NCBI GenBank assembly: GCA_017453045.1
Contig: JAFTKX010000014.1
Span: 20,862-84,861, forward strand
Direction of reading: 5' to 3'
Length of the DNA: 64,000 nt
Source of the DNA: Clostridia bacterium
Lineage (GTDB): Bacteria; Bacillota; Clostridia; Christensenellales; Borkfalkiaceae
Shown here: positions 1 to 7,871 of the stretch, piece by piece
Position numbering within the stretch: position 1 is the first letter of the stretch
How the letters are laid out: every line of letters starts with the position of its first letter
Made by a program: the position numbers and the translations under genes
The notes under the pieces: model-generated
Databases searched by the model: none
Told to the model about the DNA's origin: nothing
Seen by the model: the letters and a program-made list of their open reading frames with translations, nothing else

Positions 1-102
1 TCTTTAATATTTAATGTAGTTTATTATAGCACTTTAAACTGTGTTTATCAAGTCGTTTACACCGCTAATTTTAAATTTATTGCGTAAATTAAGCAATTTT
101 TT

Positions 103-180
103 AACAAAAAAATAAAAGAGCCTCGTATTTTGTACGTCAACGATATTTTTTATCGTTTACGCGCAACATGCGTGGCTCTT
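103..180 (-). terminator. Probable terminator of the veg transcript
   Basis: On the minus strand, just after the Veg gene, AAGAGCC (174-180) pairs with GGCTCTT (116-122). A second inner stem (AACGAT/ATCGTT) lies between them, and a T-rich run follows the outer stem. It is a long imperfect hairpin, so efficiency is uncertain. The AT-rich bases before it (1-102) show no gene I can support. Confidence 0.5.
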
Positions 181-182
181 AC

Positions 183-440
183 TTATTTATTCGATTGTGA
201 TTTTAAATGCGGTCTTATTCTAACGTTCCCACACATAAGTTCAGCGTAAGAAAAACTCGTTTTACCTTTAAACTCGCGACTTGGCGAAACGGTAAATAGC
301 GACGAATAAACGCTTGTCAAAACGCCTTCGTAAGATACGAATTTGTTTCTACCCAAATTAACCTTTACGTCTATCATTTCGCCTTTTAACTTTTCTACCG
401 CTTTTTTTACCGCGCTTAAATCTCTACCGTTTTTTATCAT
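183..440 (-). CDS. veg: Veg family protein
   Basis: The 85-residue product matches the small Veg family of Bacillota in length and pattern: a short N-terminal helix (about residues 8-22), then a beta-rich part with the family-like 'GRNKFVSYEGVL', 'YSSLFTV' and 'FSYAELM' segments. Veg is known in Bacillus subtilis as a small abundant protein affecting biofilm matrix gene expression, and it is cytoplasmic. The gene follows the zinc-ribbon gene by 38 bases on the same strand and may be co-transcribed. The start has no strong ribosome site, so the exact N-terminus is less sure than the family. Confidence 0.8.
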   Translation of the reverse strand: MIKNGRDLSAVKKAVEKLKGEMIDVKVNLGRNKFVSYEGVLTSVYSSLFTVSPSREFKGKTSFSYAELMCGNVRIRPHLKSQSNK

Positions 441-478
441 AAAGACAGTATTGACAATTTTTTAATTTTTAAACGCAA

Positions 479-1003
479 TTAAAAATCTTCGTCATCGTCT
501 TCGTCGTCAAAATTTCCGTCTTCTTCATCGTAATCGTCGGCGTCGCCTTCGGGGAAATCAAAGTCTTCGTCTTTTACGTCGTCGTCATAATAATCGTTTT
601 CAATTTCTTCTTCGTCGTCAAAAAGTTCTTTCGCTTCGTCTTCTTCAAGTTGCGAAAGCGATAACATTTCTTCTTCGTCGCCCTTGCTGGATATTGCGTC
701 CTTTTCGTCTTCGTCAAGGAAATTTCTCCATTCTTCGTCATTGTCGGGATCAACGTCTCTGTCAGGCTCGATAGTTGCCTTTTCGTTTGCCCTTTCTCTA
801 CATTCAGCGCACATTTCGTCGCTTGCATCCATAAAGTTGCGTTTACATATAGGACAAAGCGTTTGTTCCATTTCCTCGTCGTCGTTGAGTGCGGCAAATT
901 TAAGCGCAGGACCTATTTTAAGTTCGGCTTTGCAAACGTCGCAATATTTCTCCTCCTCTTTCATGTAGTTAAGATCGCATCTCGGGCATTTAACGTAACC
1001 CAT
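479..1003 (-). CDS. Acidic zinc-ribbon protein of unknown function
   Basis: This is a 174-residue protein with two cysteine-pair zinc-ribbon motifs near the N-terminus: CPRC/CDVC at about residues 6-24 and CPIC/CAEC at about 50-68. The C-terminal half is an extremely acidic, probably disordered Asp/Glu tail. An AGGAGG ribosome site lies just ahead of the ATG. I do not recognise a named family. The ribbons suggest nucleic-acid or protein binding and the tail could be a protein-interaction or nucleic-acid-mimic region, but that is inference. It sits between spo0A and veg on the same strand. Confidence 0.75.
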   Translation of the reverse strand: MGYVKCPRCDLNYMKEEEKYCDVCKAELKIGPALKFAALNDDEEMEQTLCPICKRNFMDASDEMCAECRERANEKATIEPDRDVDPDNDEEWRNFLDEDEKDAISSKGDEEEMLSLSQLEEDEAKELFDDEEEIENDYYDDDVKDEDFDFPEGDADDYDEEDGNFDDEDDDEDF

Positions 1004-1080
1004 ATTTTCCTCCTTCTAAATCAAGACGGTAGCGCTCGTCGGTTATATACTCTTGACTTTTTAAAAATTTTCAATAAAAC

Positions 1081-1136
1081 AATTCCGCTATTGCACGGAA
1101 AAGGCTCTCCTTTCCCTTTATATGCGTAGCGGAATT
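1081..1136 (-). terminator. Two-stem hairpin downstream of spo0A
   Basis: An outer inverted repeat AATTCCGCTA (1081-1090) with TAGCGGAATT (1127-1136) encloses an inner GGAAAGG/CCTTTTCC stem. On the minus strand it is followed by GTTTTATTG. It lies between spo0A and the zinc-ribbon gene and is a likely terminator for spo0A. Confidence 0.5.
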
Positions 1137-1247
1137 ATTATAGACATATTAACTTGATTTGTAAACTGTTTTTTGATATTTTTATAAAATTTTTTATTCT
1201 TTTTCTCGTTGAATTTGCAAAATTTAAGGCTTTGTCTAACTTTTTGC

Positions 1248-2006
1248 TTACGCGCCTTCAAGTAGCATCTTATCTGCGATAAGCGCGATAAACTCCCCGT
1301 TCGTCGGTTTTTCTCCGGCAAGATACGTTTGAACGCCGAATAAATCGTTTATATTGTTGATTCTACCCCTTGACCAAGCGACTTCTATCGCGTGGCGAAT
1401 TGCCCTTTCGACTTTGCTCGGACTCGTAGCGTATTTCTCTCCTATCATAGGGTATAATTTTTTCGTTATATTGTTGATAACGTCAGGACTTTCAACCGCA
1501 AGTTTTATCCCTTCTCTTAAATACGAATAGCCTTTTATGTGAGGCGGAATACCTACGGAAATGAATATTTTACTTATTTTTTCGTCGAGCGACGGAGTTT
1601 TAAATCTCGGACTTATAGGGCGAGCGAAACTCTTTTCGTTTAAAAATAAATCTTTAATTCTACTTACTAAAACGTCGGGAGAACAAGGTTTCGTTATATA
1701 AAACGCCGCTCCTTTTGCAATACAAGTTTCAATAACTTCATCGCGATTAAGCGCGCTATAGACCACTATTTTGGTATCTATACCCGCTTTTACAAGCCTG
1801 TCCAAAACCCCTAGCCCGTCAAGGTTTGACAAAATTAAATCGGTAACGCAATATTCCGCCCCTGTTTTAATTACTAGTCCAACACCTTCTTCTCCGTCGC
1901 AAGCAGTTCCCAAAACTTCAAACTCGTCTGTTTTTTCAAAAGCGTTTTTTATTTCTTCGCATTTTTGCTCTTTATCCTGAAGTATAACTATACCGTGTTT
2001 ATTCAT
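1248..2006 (-). CDS. spo0A: Stage 0 sporulation protein A, master response regulator
   Basis: The 252-residue protein has a receiver domain (about 1-120) and the diagnostic Spo0A DNA-binding domain (about 140-250) with near-invariant 'HIKGYSYLREG', 'SRVERAIRHAIEVAWSRG'-like and 'KPTNGEFIA' segments. Asp56 is the expected phosphorylation site, Ser84 and Lys106 are the conserved switch residues. One acidic-pocket residue (Asp10 in B. subtilis) appears to be Gln here, with Asp11 kept. The gene has a clear AAAGGAG ribosome site, a sigma-A promoter and 0A boxes upstream, so autoregulation is likely. Its presence puts the organism in the endospore-forming lineage of Bacillota, although other sporulation genes are not visible in this window. 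Confidence 0.97.
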   Translation of the reverse strand: MNKHGIVILQDKEQKCEEIKNAFEKTDEFEVLGTACDGEEGVGLVIKTGAEYCVTDLILSNLDGLGVLDRLVKAGIDTKIVVYSALNRDEVIETCIAKGAAFYITKPCSPDVLVSRIKDLFLNEKSFARPISPRFKTPSLDEKISKIFISVGIPPHIKGYSYLREGIKLAVESPDVINNITKKLYPMIGEKYATSPSKVERAIRHAIEVAWSRGRINNINDLFGVQTYLAGEKPTNGEFIALIADKMLLEGA

Positions 2007-2033
2007 ACGAATTCTCCTTTTTTTGATAATTAA

Positions 2034-2062
2034 ATTATACCATCTAAAAAGGCTTTCTTCAA
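2034..2062 (-). promoter_or_regulatory. Sigma-A-type promoter of spo0A
   Basis: On the minus strand, TTGAAG (2057-2062), a 17-base spacer and a perfect TATAAT (2034-2039) precede the AAAGGAG ribosome site and ATG of spo0A, with a leader of roughly 20 bases. Confidence 0.7.
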
Positions 2063-2080
2063 TGCGAATTTGCGTGCGTT

Positions 2081-2109
2081 TTTGTCGAAAAAAAGGAGTT
2101 TTAGTCGAA
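2081..2109. promoter_or_regulatory. Tandem 0A boxes upstream of spo0A
   Basis: TTTGTCGAA at 2081-2089 is a perfect match to the Spo0A-binding consensus. A second copy, TTAGTCGAA (2101-2109), lies exactly 20 bases further upstream in the same orientation, on the same face of the helix. Both lie just upstream of the spo0A -35 element, a place suited to activation. A weaker TTTGTCG occurs again near 2152. Confidence 0.7.
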
Positions 2110-2212
2110 CAATCAACCTTTTAACCTTTATTACGGAAAGAAAGAATTTTTTTGTCGCTCGCAGTCGGTTTTTTCCTTGCATAAAACGACCTTTTATATC
2201 CATACTATCGGT

Positions 2213-2326
2213 ATGAACGACGATAAAAAATATGAAGAACTTGAAAAGAAACTATATTTAGCAGAGCCGGAAGAAATCGAAGGCCTACTGAAAAAGATGT
2301 TTTATTTGTTTGGAATTTTAAGATGA
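2213..2326 (+). CDS. Possible 37-aa small protein
   Basis: An ATG-started reading frame of 37 codons lies alone on the plus strand between spo0A and the ZIP transporter, ending just before a strong terminator. The peptide is highly charged in its first two thirds (many Lys/Glu, beginning MNDDKKYEELEKKLYL) and ends in a short hydrophobic stretch with 'MFYLFGILR'. No good ribosome site precedes the ATG. The codons look plausible and the terminator directly after it supports a transcript, but this could also be chance. The rest of the 2040-2404 gap holds the spo0A control region. Confidence 0.3.
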   Translation: MNDDKKYEELEKKLYLAEPEEIEGLLKKMFYLFGILR

Positions 2327-2335
2327 TTTTACCAC

Positions 2336-2384
2336 AAAAAGCGGGGCTATAGGTTGATAATCAACCTATAGCCCCGCTTTTTAT
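2336..2384. terminator. Strong bidirectional terminator
   Basis: A perfect stem of more than 20 base pairs (5' arm AAAAAGCGGGGCTATAGG...) with A-run and T-run flanks serves both the plus-strand small ORF and the minus-strand ZIP gene. A near-relative of this hairpin occurs at 23947-23985. Confidence 0.85.
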
Positions 2385-2404
2385 ATTTATTCATTATAGT
2401 TCGC

Positions 2405-3160
2405 TTATAAGAAAAAGTCAAACACGAGCATTAAACAAAATCCGATAAGCAACGCATAGGTTGCCCCGCGTTGACTTCCGTGCGCGTGAGTTTCGGGAAT
2501 CATTTCGTCGCTTATAACGTAGAGCATCGTCCCTCCCGCAAAAGCAAGCGCAAAGGGTAAAATTATCTTTGCGACCGACACCGCAAAATAGCCTATGAAC
2601 GTTCCAACAACTTCAACAAGCCCCGTAATCGACGCAATTAAAAAAGTTTTTTTAGCGCTTACGCCCGACGCAAGCATAGGAGAGATAATAACCATACCTT
2701 CGGGTATATTCTGAAGGGCTATTCCCCCAGCGATAACGAGCGCGTGCGTTAAATTACCAGAGCCAAACCCTACGCCTGCCGCTATTCCTTCGGGCAAGTT
2801 ATGAATCGCAATCGCCGAAACGAATAGAATTACTTTACTTAATTTTGCATTTGGATGCGGTTCTTCTTCTGAACTTGGACCTATAAGTTTATGAAGATGG
2901 GGAACGACTTTGTCGAGCAAATTTAAAAACAACGCCCCGACGAAAATTCCCACTACGGTTATTAAAATACCCCAACTTCCACCGTAATCAAGCGACGGAA
3001 TTATAAGCCCTAAAATCGCCGCGGCAAGCATTACGCCAGACGCAAAAGAAAGGATTATATCTGAAAATTTATGGGAAAGATTTTTAAAGGCAAAGCCGAT
3101 GAGAGAACCGATAACCGTTGCTCCCCCAACGCCCAACGCCGTAAGAATTACGATTTCCAT
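2405..3160 (-). CDS. ZIP family divalent metal transporter
   Basis: The 251-residue integral membrane protein has about eight hydrophobic segments. The ZIP signature is clear: 'HNLPEG' at residues 120-125 in one helix and 'QNIPEG' at 150-155 in the next, the metal-binding residues of ZIP transporters such as ZupT. A His/Glu-containing loop ('EEEPHPNAK', about 98-106) matches the cytoplasmic metal-sensing loop. It most likely imports Zn2+ or other divalent cations across the cytoplasmic membrane. The start has an AAAGG site. It is separated by a terminator from spo0A and lies 91 bases downstream of the polysaccharide operon, with no obvious terminator between. Confidence 0.9.
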   Translation of the reverse strand: MEIVILTALGVGGATVIGSLIGFAFKNLSHKFSDIILSFASGVMLAAAILGLIIPSLDYGGSWGILITVVGIFVGALFLNLLDKVVPHLHKLIGPSSEEEPHPNAKLSKVILFVSAIAIHNLPEGIAAGVGFGSGNLTHALVIAGGIALQNIPEGMVIISPMLASGVSAKKTFLIASITGLVEVVGTFIGYFAVSVAKIILPFALAFAGGTMLYVISDEMIPETHAHGSQRGATYALLIGFCLMLVFDFFL

Positions 3161-3251
3161 ATTTTACCTTTTGTAAATATATTTTATTATACTATATGCA
3201 ACAATTCACATTTTAGCGCAAGTATAGATTCTTAATTTCAATTCAAACCCA

Positions 3252-4421
3252 TTAAAGTTCTAAATCTTTTAACAACTTCGTTACTCTTTTTTTCTTTTCG
3301 TTGTCGCCACTAATAGTTTCCTTTAATTCGCTAACTGATTTCTTTCTCGAATCTTTTTTTAATAACTTAAACCATCGCTTTACCTGATAAAAAGGAAACA
3401 AAATAGGATACTTTTGCAATTTTGGATAAACGAATTTTAACTGACTGTACGGCAAGAATATTCTTGACAACAAAAATTTCACGTTACCGCCTTTTTCTTT
3501 TTGTTGAATTGCAACGCGATTTCTCATATCTCCGTACATTCCAGAATTGATTATATAATCTTCTATAGAACGCACTATAGGCGTACTTTCGCCTTCTCCA
3601 AACCAACAATCCGCAACCGCGCAAACAGAATTATAAAACTTGTCAAGCCCACCCTCTTTTAATAAAGCAGTTAGTTTATCGAAATCGAACACGAGATTTT
3701 TTCTTAATAAATATAAATCTAAAAAGGAGCGAACACCACAACCGCCAGCTTTAAAATGCCCTGCCATGTGGGCAACGTGATAAAAGAAAAACATTTCTTC
3801 CTTTAGCTCACAACGTGGCTGATCTAAACTTTTAACACTCGCCCATACGTCTAACAAAACTTTTGCCCATGAGTTCTCATTAGGGTCTAATCTGTAATGC
3901 AATTCTAAGTGAACTCCACTTTCCGCATACAAACTTACGTCGTGATTACCAGTCATTTCATAACGATAATCTAGTGTGTTTTGTAAGATTTCAATTGTCT
4001 TTTGCAAGTCTTCTTCATGAACAAGAATATCAATATCGCAACTTGTCCGCATCCAAGGCTCTGGGTAATATTTCCTTATAACACTACCCTTTAGTGTAAT
4101 ATATTGTATTTGCGCTTTGTCTAACGCGTTGCATATCCTATCCAACTCATAACGTATTTGCTCGTAGCGAAATAACGCCATGTTACGCTCTTTTAAAAAT
4201 TGCGTTTTTACTTGGCTATCGTCAGGCAATAAACCGTTTTTTTCTAAGGCGTTACCAACCAAATGAGCCACGTCATGCCGTTTTGAAAGTTTAAACAAAT
4301 CTTTCAAAAAATCTTCAGATATTAAATTTTTCATTTCGTTAGAAATTTCATTCCCAAAAATCTCGTTCCTAACAAAACCTAACACGCCCTTCAAAGAGCA
4401 ATCTATATCCATAGTTTTCAA
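3252..4421 (-). CDS. Nucleotidyltransferase-like protein (NTP_transf_5 family)
   Basis: The core 'YITLKGSVIRKYYP...RTSCDIDILV' (about residues 112-140) has the GS-x(n)-DID arrangement of the uncharacterised NTP_transf_5 nucleotidyltransferase family, often found in capsule and exopolysaccharide loci. The two Asp residues of DID would bind metal; the substrate is unknown. It is the last gene of the polysaccharide operon. The start used is a TTG with AAGGA five bases upstream; an in-frame ATG nine bases further in (4412) is an alternative. The first ~36 codons and the leader are duplicated at 5470-5620. Confidence 0.75.
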   Translation of the reverse strand: MKTMDIDCSLKGVLGFVRNEIFGNEISNEMKNLISEDFLKDLFKLSKRHDVAHLVGNALEKNGLLPDDSQVKTQFLKERNMALFRYEQIRYELDRICNALDKAQIQYITLKGSVIRKYYPEPWMRTSCDIDILVHEEDLQKTIEILQNTLDYRYEMTGNHDVSLYAESGVHLELHYRLDPNENSWAKVLLDVWASVKSLDQPRCELKEEMFFFYHVAHMAGHFKAGGCGVRSFLDLYLLRKNLVFDFDKLTALLKEGGLDKFYNSVCAVADCWFGEGESTPIVRSIEDYIINSGMYGDMRNRVAIQQKEKGGNVKFLLSRIFLPYSQLKFVYPKLQKYPILFPFYQVKRWFKLLKKDSRKKSVSELKETISGDNEKKKRVTKLLKDLEL

Positions 4422-4483
4422 AAGATTCCTTTTTTATTATTTATTTTAACTTTCAACCCTAAACACAATAGTTGTATTAAAGC

Positions 4484-5392
4484 TTAAAATTTTTTACAAT
4501 CCTTTTCATTTTTTTCATTATTATAAAATTCTAAATACTTTTTTATAATTTGCACAGATGTAAACTTACGGGCAAACACATGAATAGAATTTATCATATG
4601 GGTGAAATCTTCTTCCTTAATTTCTGCAGGTCCGCCATTAGTAGTATTGCGCCACTTCATGAATCTTAATGGCTCGTTAACTATTTGATCTGAAAACGGG
4701 GAATATCTAACAATAGTAGAGAAGAAAATTTCATCCCCACAAACTGTATTTTTGAAAAAACGCAAATAATTCGGGTGAGCTTTTAAATATTCTTTAATCC
4801 ATTGAACACACTCTCCCGTCAAAGAAAACCAAGATGAGCCACCATAAAATTTATTAACAGGTTGCCTCTTTCTTTTTAAAAATTTTGTCCGCATTACAAA
4901 TTCTCTCCAACCCACCCTAATGAACTTCCAAAACTTATTAGTTGGACGGCGAATTATGAATTGCGGATGATAAACGCATACTCGATCCATCCCACCCCAT
5001 GACCATGTACTTTTTTCTGGCAACGGATTACTTTGTATATACTGTTTTCCTTCTGCCTTTTTAAAAAAGTCAATAAACTCTTTAGGTGATTTGACAAGAA
5101 AATCTAATCCAGAAATCAAATGAACGTATAAATATTTACCCTTTATATCTTCAAATAGCGCCAATGTTGCTTCTATTTGAGAAACTCTACCCCATCTAAC
5201 ATCTATTCTTTTGCTAAAAATAACGTTTTTCTTTCGTACTATCTTATCGAAAATATCTGATTTTTTATCAACGTGAATATAAAAATCAAAATGTTCACTG
5301 GGCAAATTTTCTATCAAAAAATTAACAATTTCTGGCTTATTATGGCATTGTATCAATATTGCATGTTTATCCTCTGTCTTTAAAAAATTCAT
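4484..5392 (-). CDS. GT14-type beta-1,6-N-acetylglucosaminyltransferase-like enzyme
   Basis: The 302-residue protein opens with 'HAILIQCHNKPEIVNFLIENL' shortened features typical of the bacterial Branch/GT14 family (relatives of core-2/I-branching enzymes): 'FYIHVDKKSD' (about 36-45), 'RWGRVSQIEAT' (about 67-77) and 'HLISGLDFL' (about 91-99). It should transfer a GlcNAc-type or pentose residue in polysaccharide synthesis at the cytoplasmic face. The start has an AGGAGAAGG site. It is flanked on both sides by copies of the 5' end of the nucleotidyltransferase gene, so it looks like an inserted cassette. Base composition is AT-rich compared with genes outside the locus. Confidence 0.75.
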   Translation of the reverse strand: MNFLKTEDKHAILIQCHNKPEIVNFLIENLPSEHFDFYIHVDKKSDIFDKIVRKKNVIFSKRIDVRWGRVSQIEATLALFEDIKGKYLYVHLISGLDFLVKSPKEFIDFFKKAEGKQYIQSNPLPEKSTWSWGGMDRVCVYHPQFIIRRPTNKFWKFIRVGWREFVMRTKFLKRKRQPVNKFYGGSSWFSLTGECVQWIKEYLKAHPNYLRFFKNTVCGDEIFFSTIVRYSPFSDQIVNEPLRFMKWRNTTNGGPAEIKEEDFTHMINSIHVFARKFTSVQIIKKYLEFYNNEKNEKDCKKF

Positions 5393-5469
5393 TTCCTTCT
5401 CCTCTAATTATCGGCTACCAGACTTTTTTATTTTTGCAAGTTTTTAAAATATAAACTTAAATAAATCAT

Positions 5470-5620
5470 TCAAAAATCTTCAGATATTAAATTTTTCATT
5501 TCGTTAGAAATTTCATTCCCAAAAATCTCGTTCCTAACAAAACCTAACACGCCCTTCAAAGAGCAATCTATATCCATAGTTTTTAAAAGATACCTTCCTT
5601 ATTATTTATTTTGATTTTCA
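5470..5620 (-). pseudogene. Duplicated 5' fragment of the NTP_transf_5 gene
   Basis: About 150 bases nearly identical to 4305-4450, covering the leader and first codons of the nucleotidyltransferase gene. Read from the ATG at 5577 it encodes the same MDIDCSLKGVLGF start and stops at a TGA (5470-5472) after 35 residues, exactly where the similarity ends. It sits upstream of the GT14 gene, so the two copies bracket that gene as a direct repeat. The remaining bases to 5696 are AT-rich with no gene I can support. Confidence 0.85.
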
Positions 5621-5696
5621 AGAATATTGCTTCTATTTGAAAAACTTATTTTAACAATCTCTTAAACTTTTCAGTTTTCTTAAGTATACCCTGTAA

Positions 5697-6746
5697 TTAT
5701 GTCTTTTTTATTTTATTGAGTAATTTATTCATTAAAAAATCAAAACATATAGAAACTATCAAAGTTGACGCGACGCTTATAAAAAAGAACAAATACAAAT
5801 TATCGCTAATATCATTAAAAATGATATACATTAACCTCTGCAGAATGTAAACACTAAACACGTGAGTCCCTAGAAACTCGAGCACTTTATTCCCAACCTT
5901 AATTTTCATTGTAAATAAAACTACAATTGAAACAAACGCTAAAGACATAAAGCAATAACCCCATGCGAATGGTATTTTATCTTGTAGGAGGTATAAGCCT
6001 AAAAAAGATACTACTGCACAGGATACAGCAATAAAATATAATTTATTATTTTTTTCAATATTTTTTATTTTATCAATAAAATAGCTAACCCACATGCCAA
6101 ACGGGAAACATAGCACTGTATTATACCACCATGGACCTCGTTTTATAAGCACTGCAAATATTATTATGTATACAAACGTTAATACCGTTACAAAAATCAA
6201 AGGAACTTTCACATCGTGCTTACTAAACGACATAAAAGAAATAAGCACTATTATATACATCGTAAAAGTTGCAAACATAAACCATGTGCTATTTCCAATA
6301 CTTGTCCACGCAATAAATGCCAACAAGCAATCAACTATTGTGTATTTTGTCCCCACCAATCCAAGAGCTATATTTAAACCTAAAAACAAAATTACGCTTA
6401 CAAAAAATCTAACATATACTGTCAATATTCGATGTTTTGCGAAATTATTAACATAACCTACCCGATCTTTTTTGATAGATTGCATAATACCATATCCAGA
6501 ATAAAAAAGAAACATTGTAACCATTAGTTGCCCTATTTTACTAGTAATTAGAACAAAACTTTTATCTAAAATGTTTTCGGCATTTATATAGCTAGCGAAA
6601 TGGCTAAAAAAAACTAATATAACAAATATCCCTTGTATTGATTTTGTTTGTTTTTTGTCCAAATATGCACAATCTCCACTTTCAACCCGTCGTATTTTGA
6701 TTCCACATAAACAAATAATTAATAATATTAAGTATAGTAATATCAC
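5697..6746 (-). CDS. Acyltransferase 3 family membrane protein
   Basis: The 349-residue protein has about ten hydrophobic segments and the acyltransferase-3 pattern: a first cytoplasmic stretch then 'FVILVFFSHFASY', with His49 as the expected catalytic histidine, and 'LFYSGYGIMQSI' after the next segment. Such enzymes move acetyl or other acyl groups onto sugars of cell-surface polymers. The start is a GTG with AGGAG four bases upstream. It overlaps nothing and is 12 bases from the CDP-glycerol transferase gene, in the AT-rich half of the operon. The acyl donor and target cannot be read from sequence. Confidence 0.8.
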   Translation of the reverse strand: MILLYLILLIICLCGIKIRRVESGDCAYLDKKQTKSIQGIFVILVFFSHFASYINAENILDKSFVLITSKIGQLMVTMFLFYSGYGIMQSIKKDRVGYVNNFAKHRILTVYVRFFVSVILFLGLNIALGLVGTKYTIVDCLLAFIAWTSIGNSTWFMFATFTMYIIVLISFMSFSKHDVKVPLIFVTVLTFVYIIIFAVLIKRGPWWYNTVLCFPFGMWVSYFIDKIKNIEKNNKLYFIAVSCAVVSFLGLYLLQDKIPFAWGYCFMSLAFVSIVVLFTMKIKVGNKVLEFLGTHVFSVYILQRLMYIIFNDISDNLYLFFFISVASTLIVSICFDFLMNKLLNKIKKT

Positions 6747-6758
6747 ATTTCTCCTGCC

Positions 6759-7871
6759 TTATAGTTTTGCCTTTTTTATAATAAAATCTGTAACTCGCAT
6801 AGCACTTTTTCCATCAATTGAAAAGTTTGCAACATCTCTAATCTTCCTTCGATCTTCTTGCAATACATCAACTCCATCGGCCACATTTTGAATAAAAGAG
6901 CACAGTTCCTCTACGCTATAAATTTTCTCTCCACCCTGCATATAATATTTCATATCAAAAGCAAAACCTGGGTTTTTTTCATAATCTTCATAATCTTCCC
7001 ATATCAACCCAATCGGTTTGTCACATAGAGTATAATCGAAATAAATAGATGAATAATCTGTTAATAACGCATCGCATGATGCCACAAATTGATAGGATGT
7101 TATGTTGTTTTCGATAAAAAAGCTGTCGCTAATAATACGTAAATTGTCCAATTCCCAATTTTTTATTTTAGAAACATCCTGAGCAAAATGGGGTTTTAAC
7201 ACTATTAATGTATCTGTCTTTTTTGCATAATCGTTAAGTTTTGTGGCATATTCTTTATTCCACACTATTGGGAAAGCATGTTTGCTGCCCGTCCCCATTC
7301 CCGAATTATGCTGACGAAAAGTTGGATACCAAACAATATATTTATTATAATTTCCAAAAAATTTACTTAAATCCATTTTGGTTTCTGTTAGCACATCATT
7401 TCTTGGATATCCTAACGCAAACATTTTTTCTATCGGTGCTGAAATAGCGTTTGCCTGTATCTCCTTTAAGCCCTCTGATGCACTTAAACAATAATCAATT
7501 TCATCAGGAACCTTATAATATTCTTTAGGATTTTTCACATACATGCCATGTGTTAAGAAAAAACTTTTTTGTTTTGCCACATCAGAATAAACAAAACGAT
7601 TACTGCAAATAAAACATTTGGCAGTTAGTATTGTTTTTCTATACTTTTTTGTTTCTTTTTTTACATATTCAACATTGTAAATTTTAGGATAATCAACATT
7701 GTCGTCAAAAATTAACCACACTAATTTATATTTTTTATTCAATTTTCTACGTATCATTTCATCAAACACTGCTTTTGAATTATCCCCCATATCTGGGCAA
7801 CTCTCAAAAACAATACACTTCTTGCTAAAAAAGTATACCATACTTTTAATAAAATTTTTAACTGTTTTCAT
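6759..7871 (-). CDS. CDP-glycerol glycerophosphotransferase family protein (TagB/TagF-like)
   Basis: The 370-residue protein has the family landmarks in order: 'LTHGMYVKN' with His108, 'ALGYPRNDVL', 'WYPTFRQHN' (about 176-184), and 'LLTDYSSIYFDY' near 287-298. These belong to the glycerophosphate/polyol-phosphate transferase domain used for teichoic-acid-type polymers. It probably adds glycerol-phosphate or a similar group to the repeat unit. It has an AAAGGG ribosome site and overlaps the flippase gene by 14 bases, so translation is likely coupled. No CDP-glycerol synthase (TagD) is in the window, so the donor must come from elsewhere or differ. Confidence 0.85.
   Translation of the reverse strand: MKTVKNFIKSMVYFFSKKCIVFESCPDMGDNSKAVFDEMIRRKLNKKYKLVWLIFDDNVDYPKIYNVEYVKKETKKYRKTILTAKCFICSNRFVYSDVAKQKSFFLTHGMYVKNPKEYYKVPDEIDYCLSASEGLKEIQANAISAPIEKMFALGYPRNDVLTETKMDLSKFFGNYNKYIVWYPTFRQHNSGMGTGSKHAFPIVWNKEYATKLNDYAKKTDTLIVLKPHFAQDVSKIKNWELDNLRIISDSFFIENNITSYQFVASCDALLTDYSSIYFDYTLCDKPIGLIWEDYEDYEKNPGFAFDMKYYMQGGEKIYSVEELCSFIQNVADGVDVLQEDRRKIRDVANFSIDGKSAMRVTDFIIKKAKL

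Noticed and set aside
1118..1321. 67-codon minus-strand frame overlapping the 3' end of spo0A
   Set aside because: It shares bases with spo0A in another frame, has no ribosome site and looks like low-complexity Lys/Asn translation of AT-rich DNA.
5620..5650. Second duplicated piece matching the GT14 gene near 5165-5187
   Set aside because: Only about 20 AT-rich bases (TTGCTTCTATTTGA core) agree; this could be chance.
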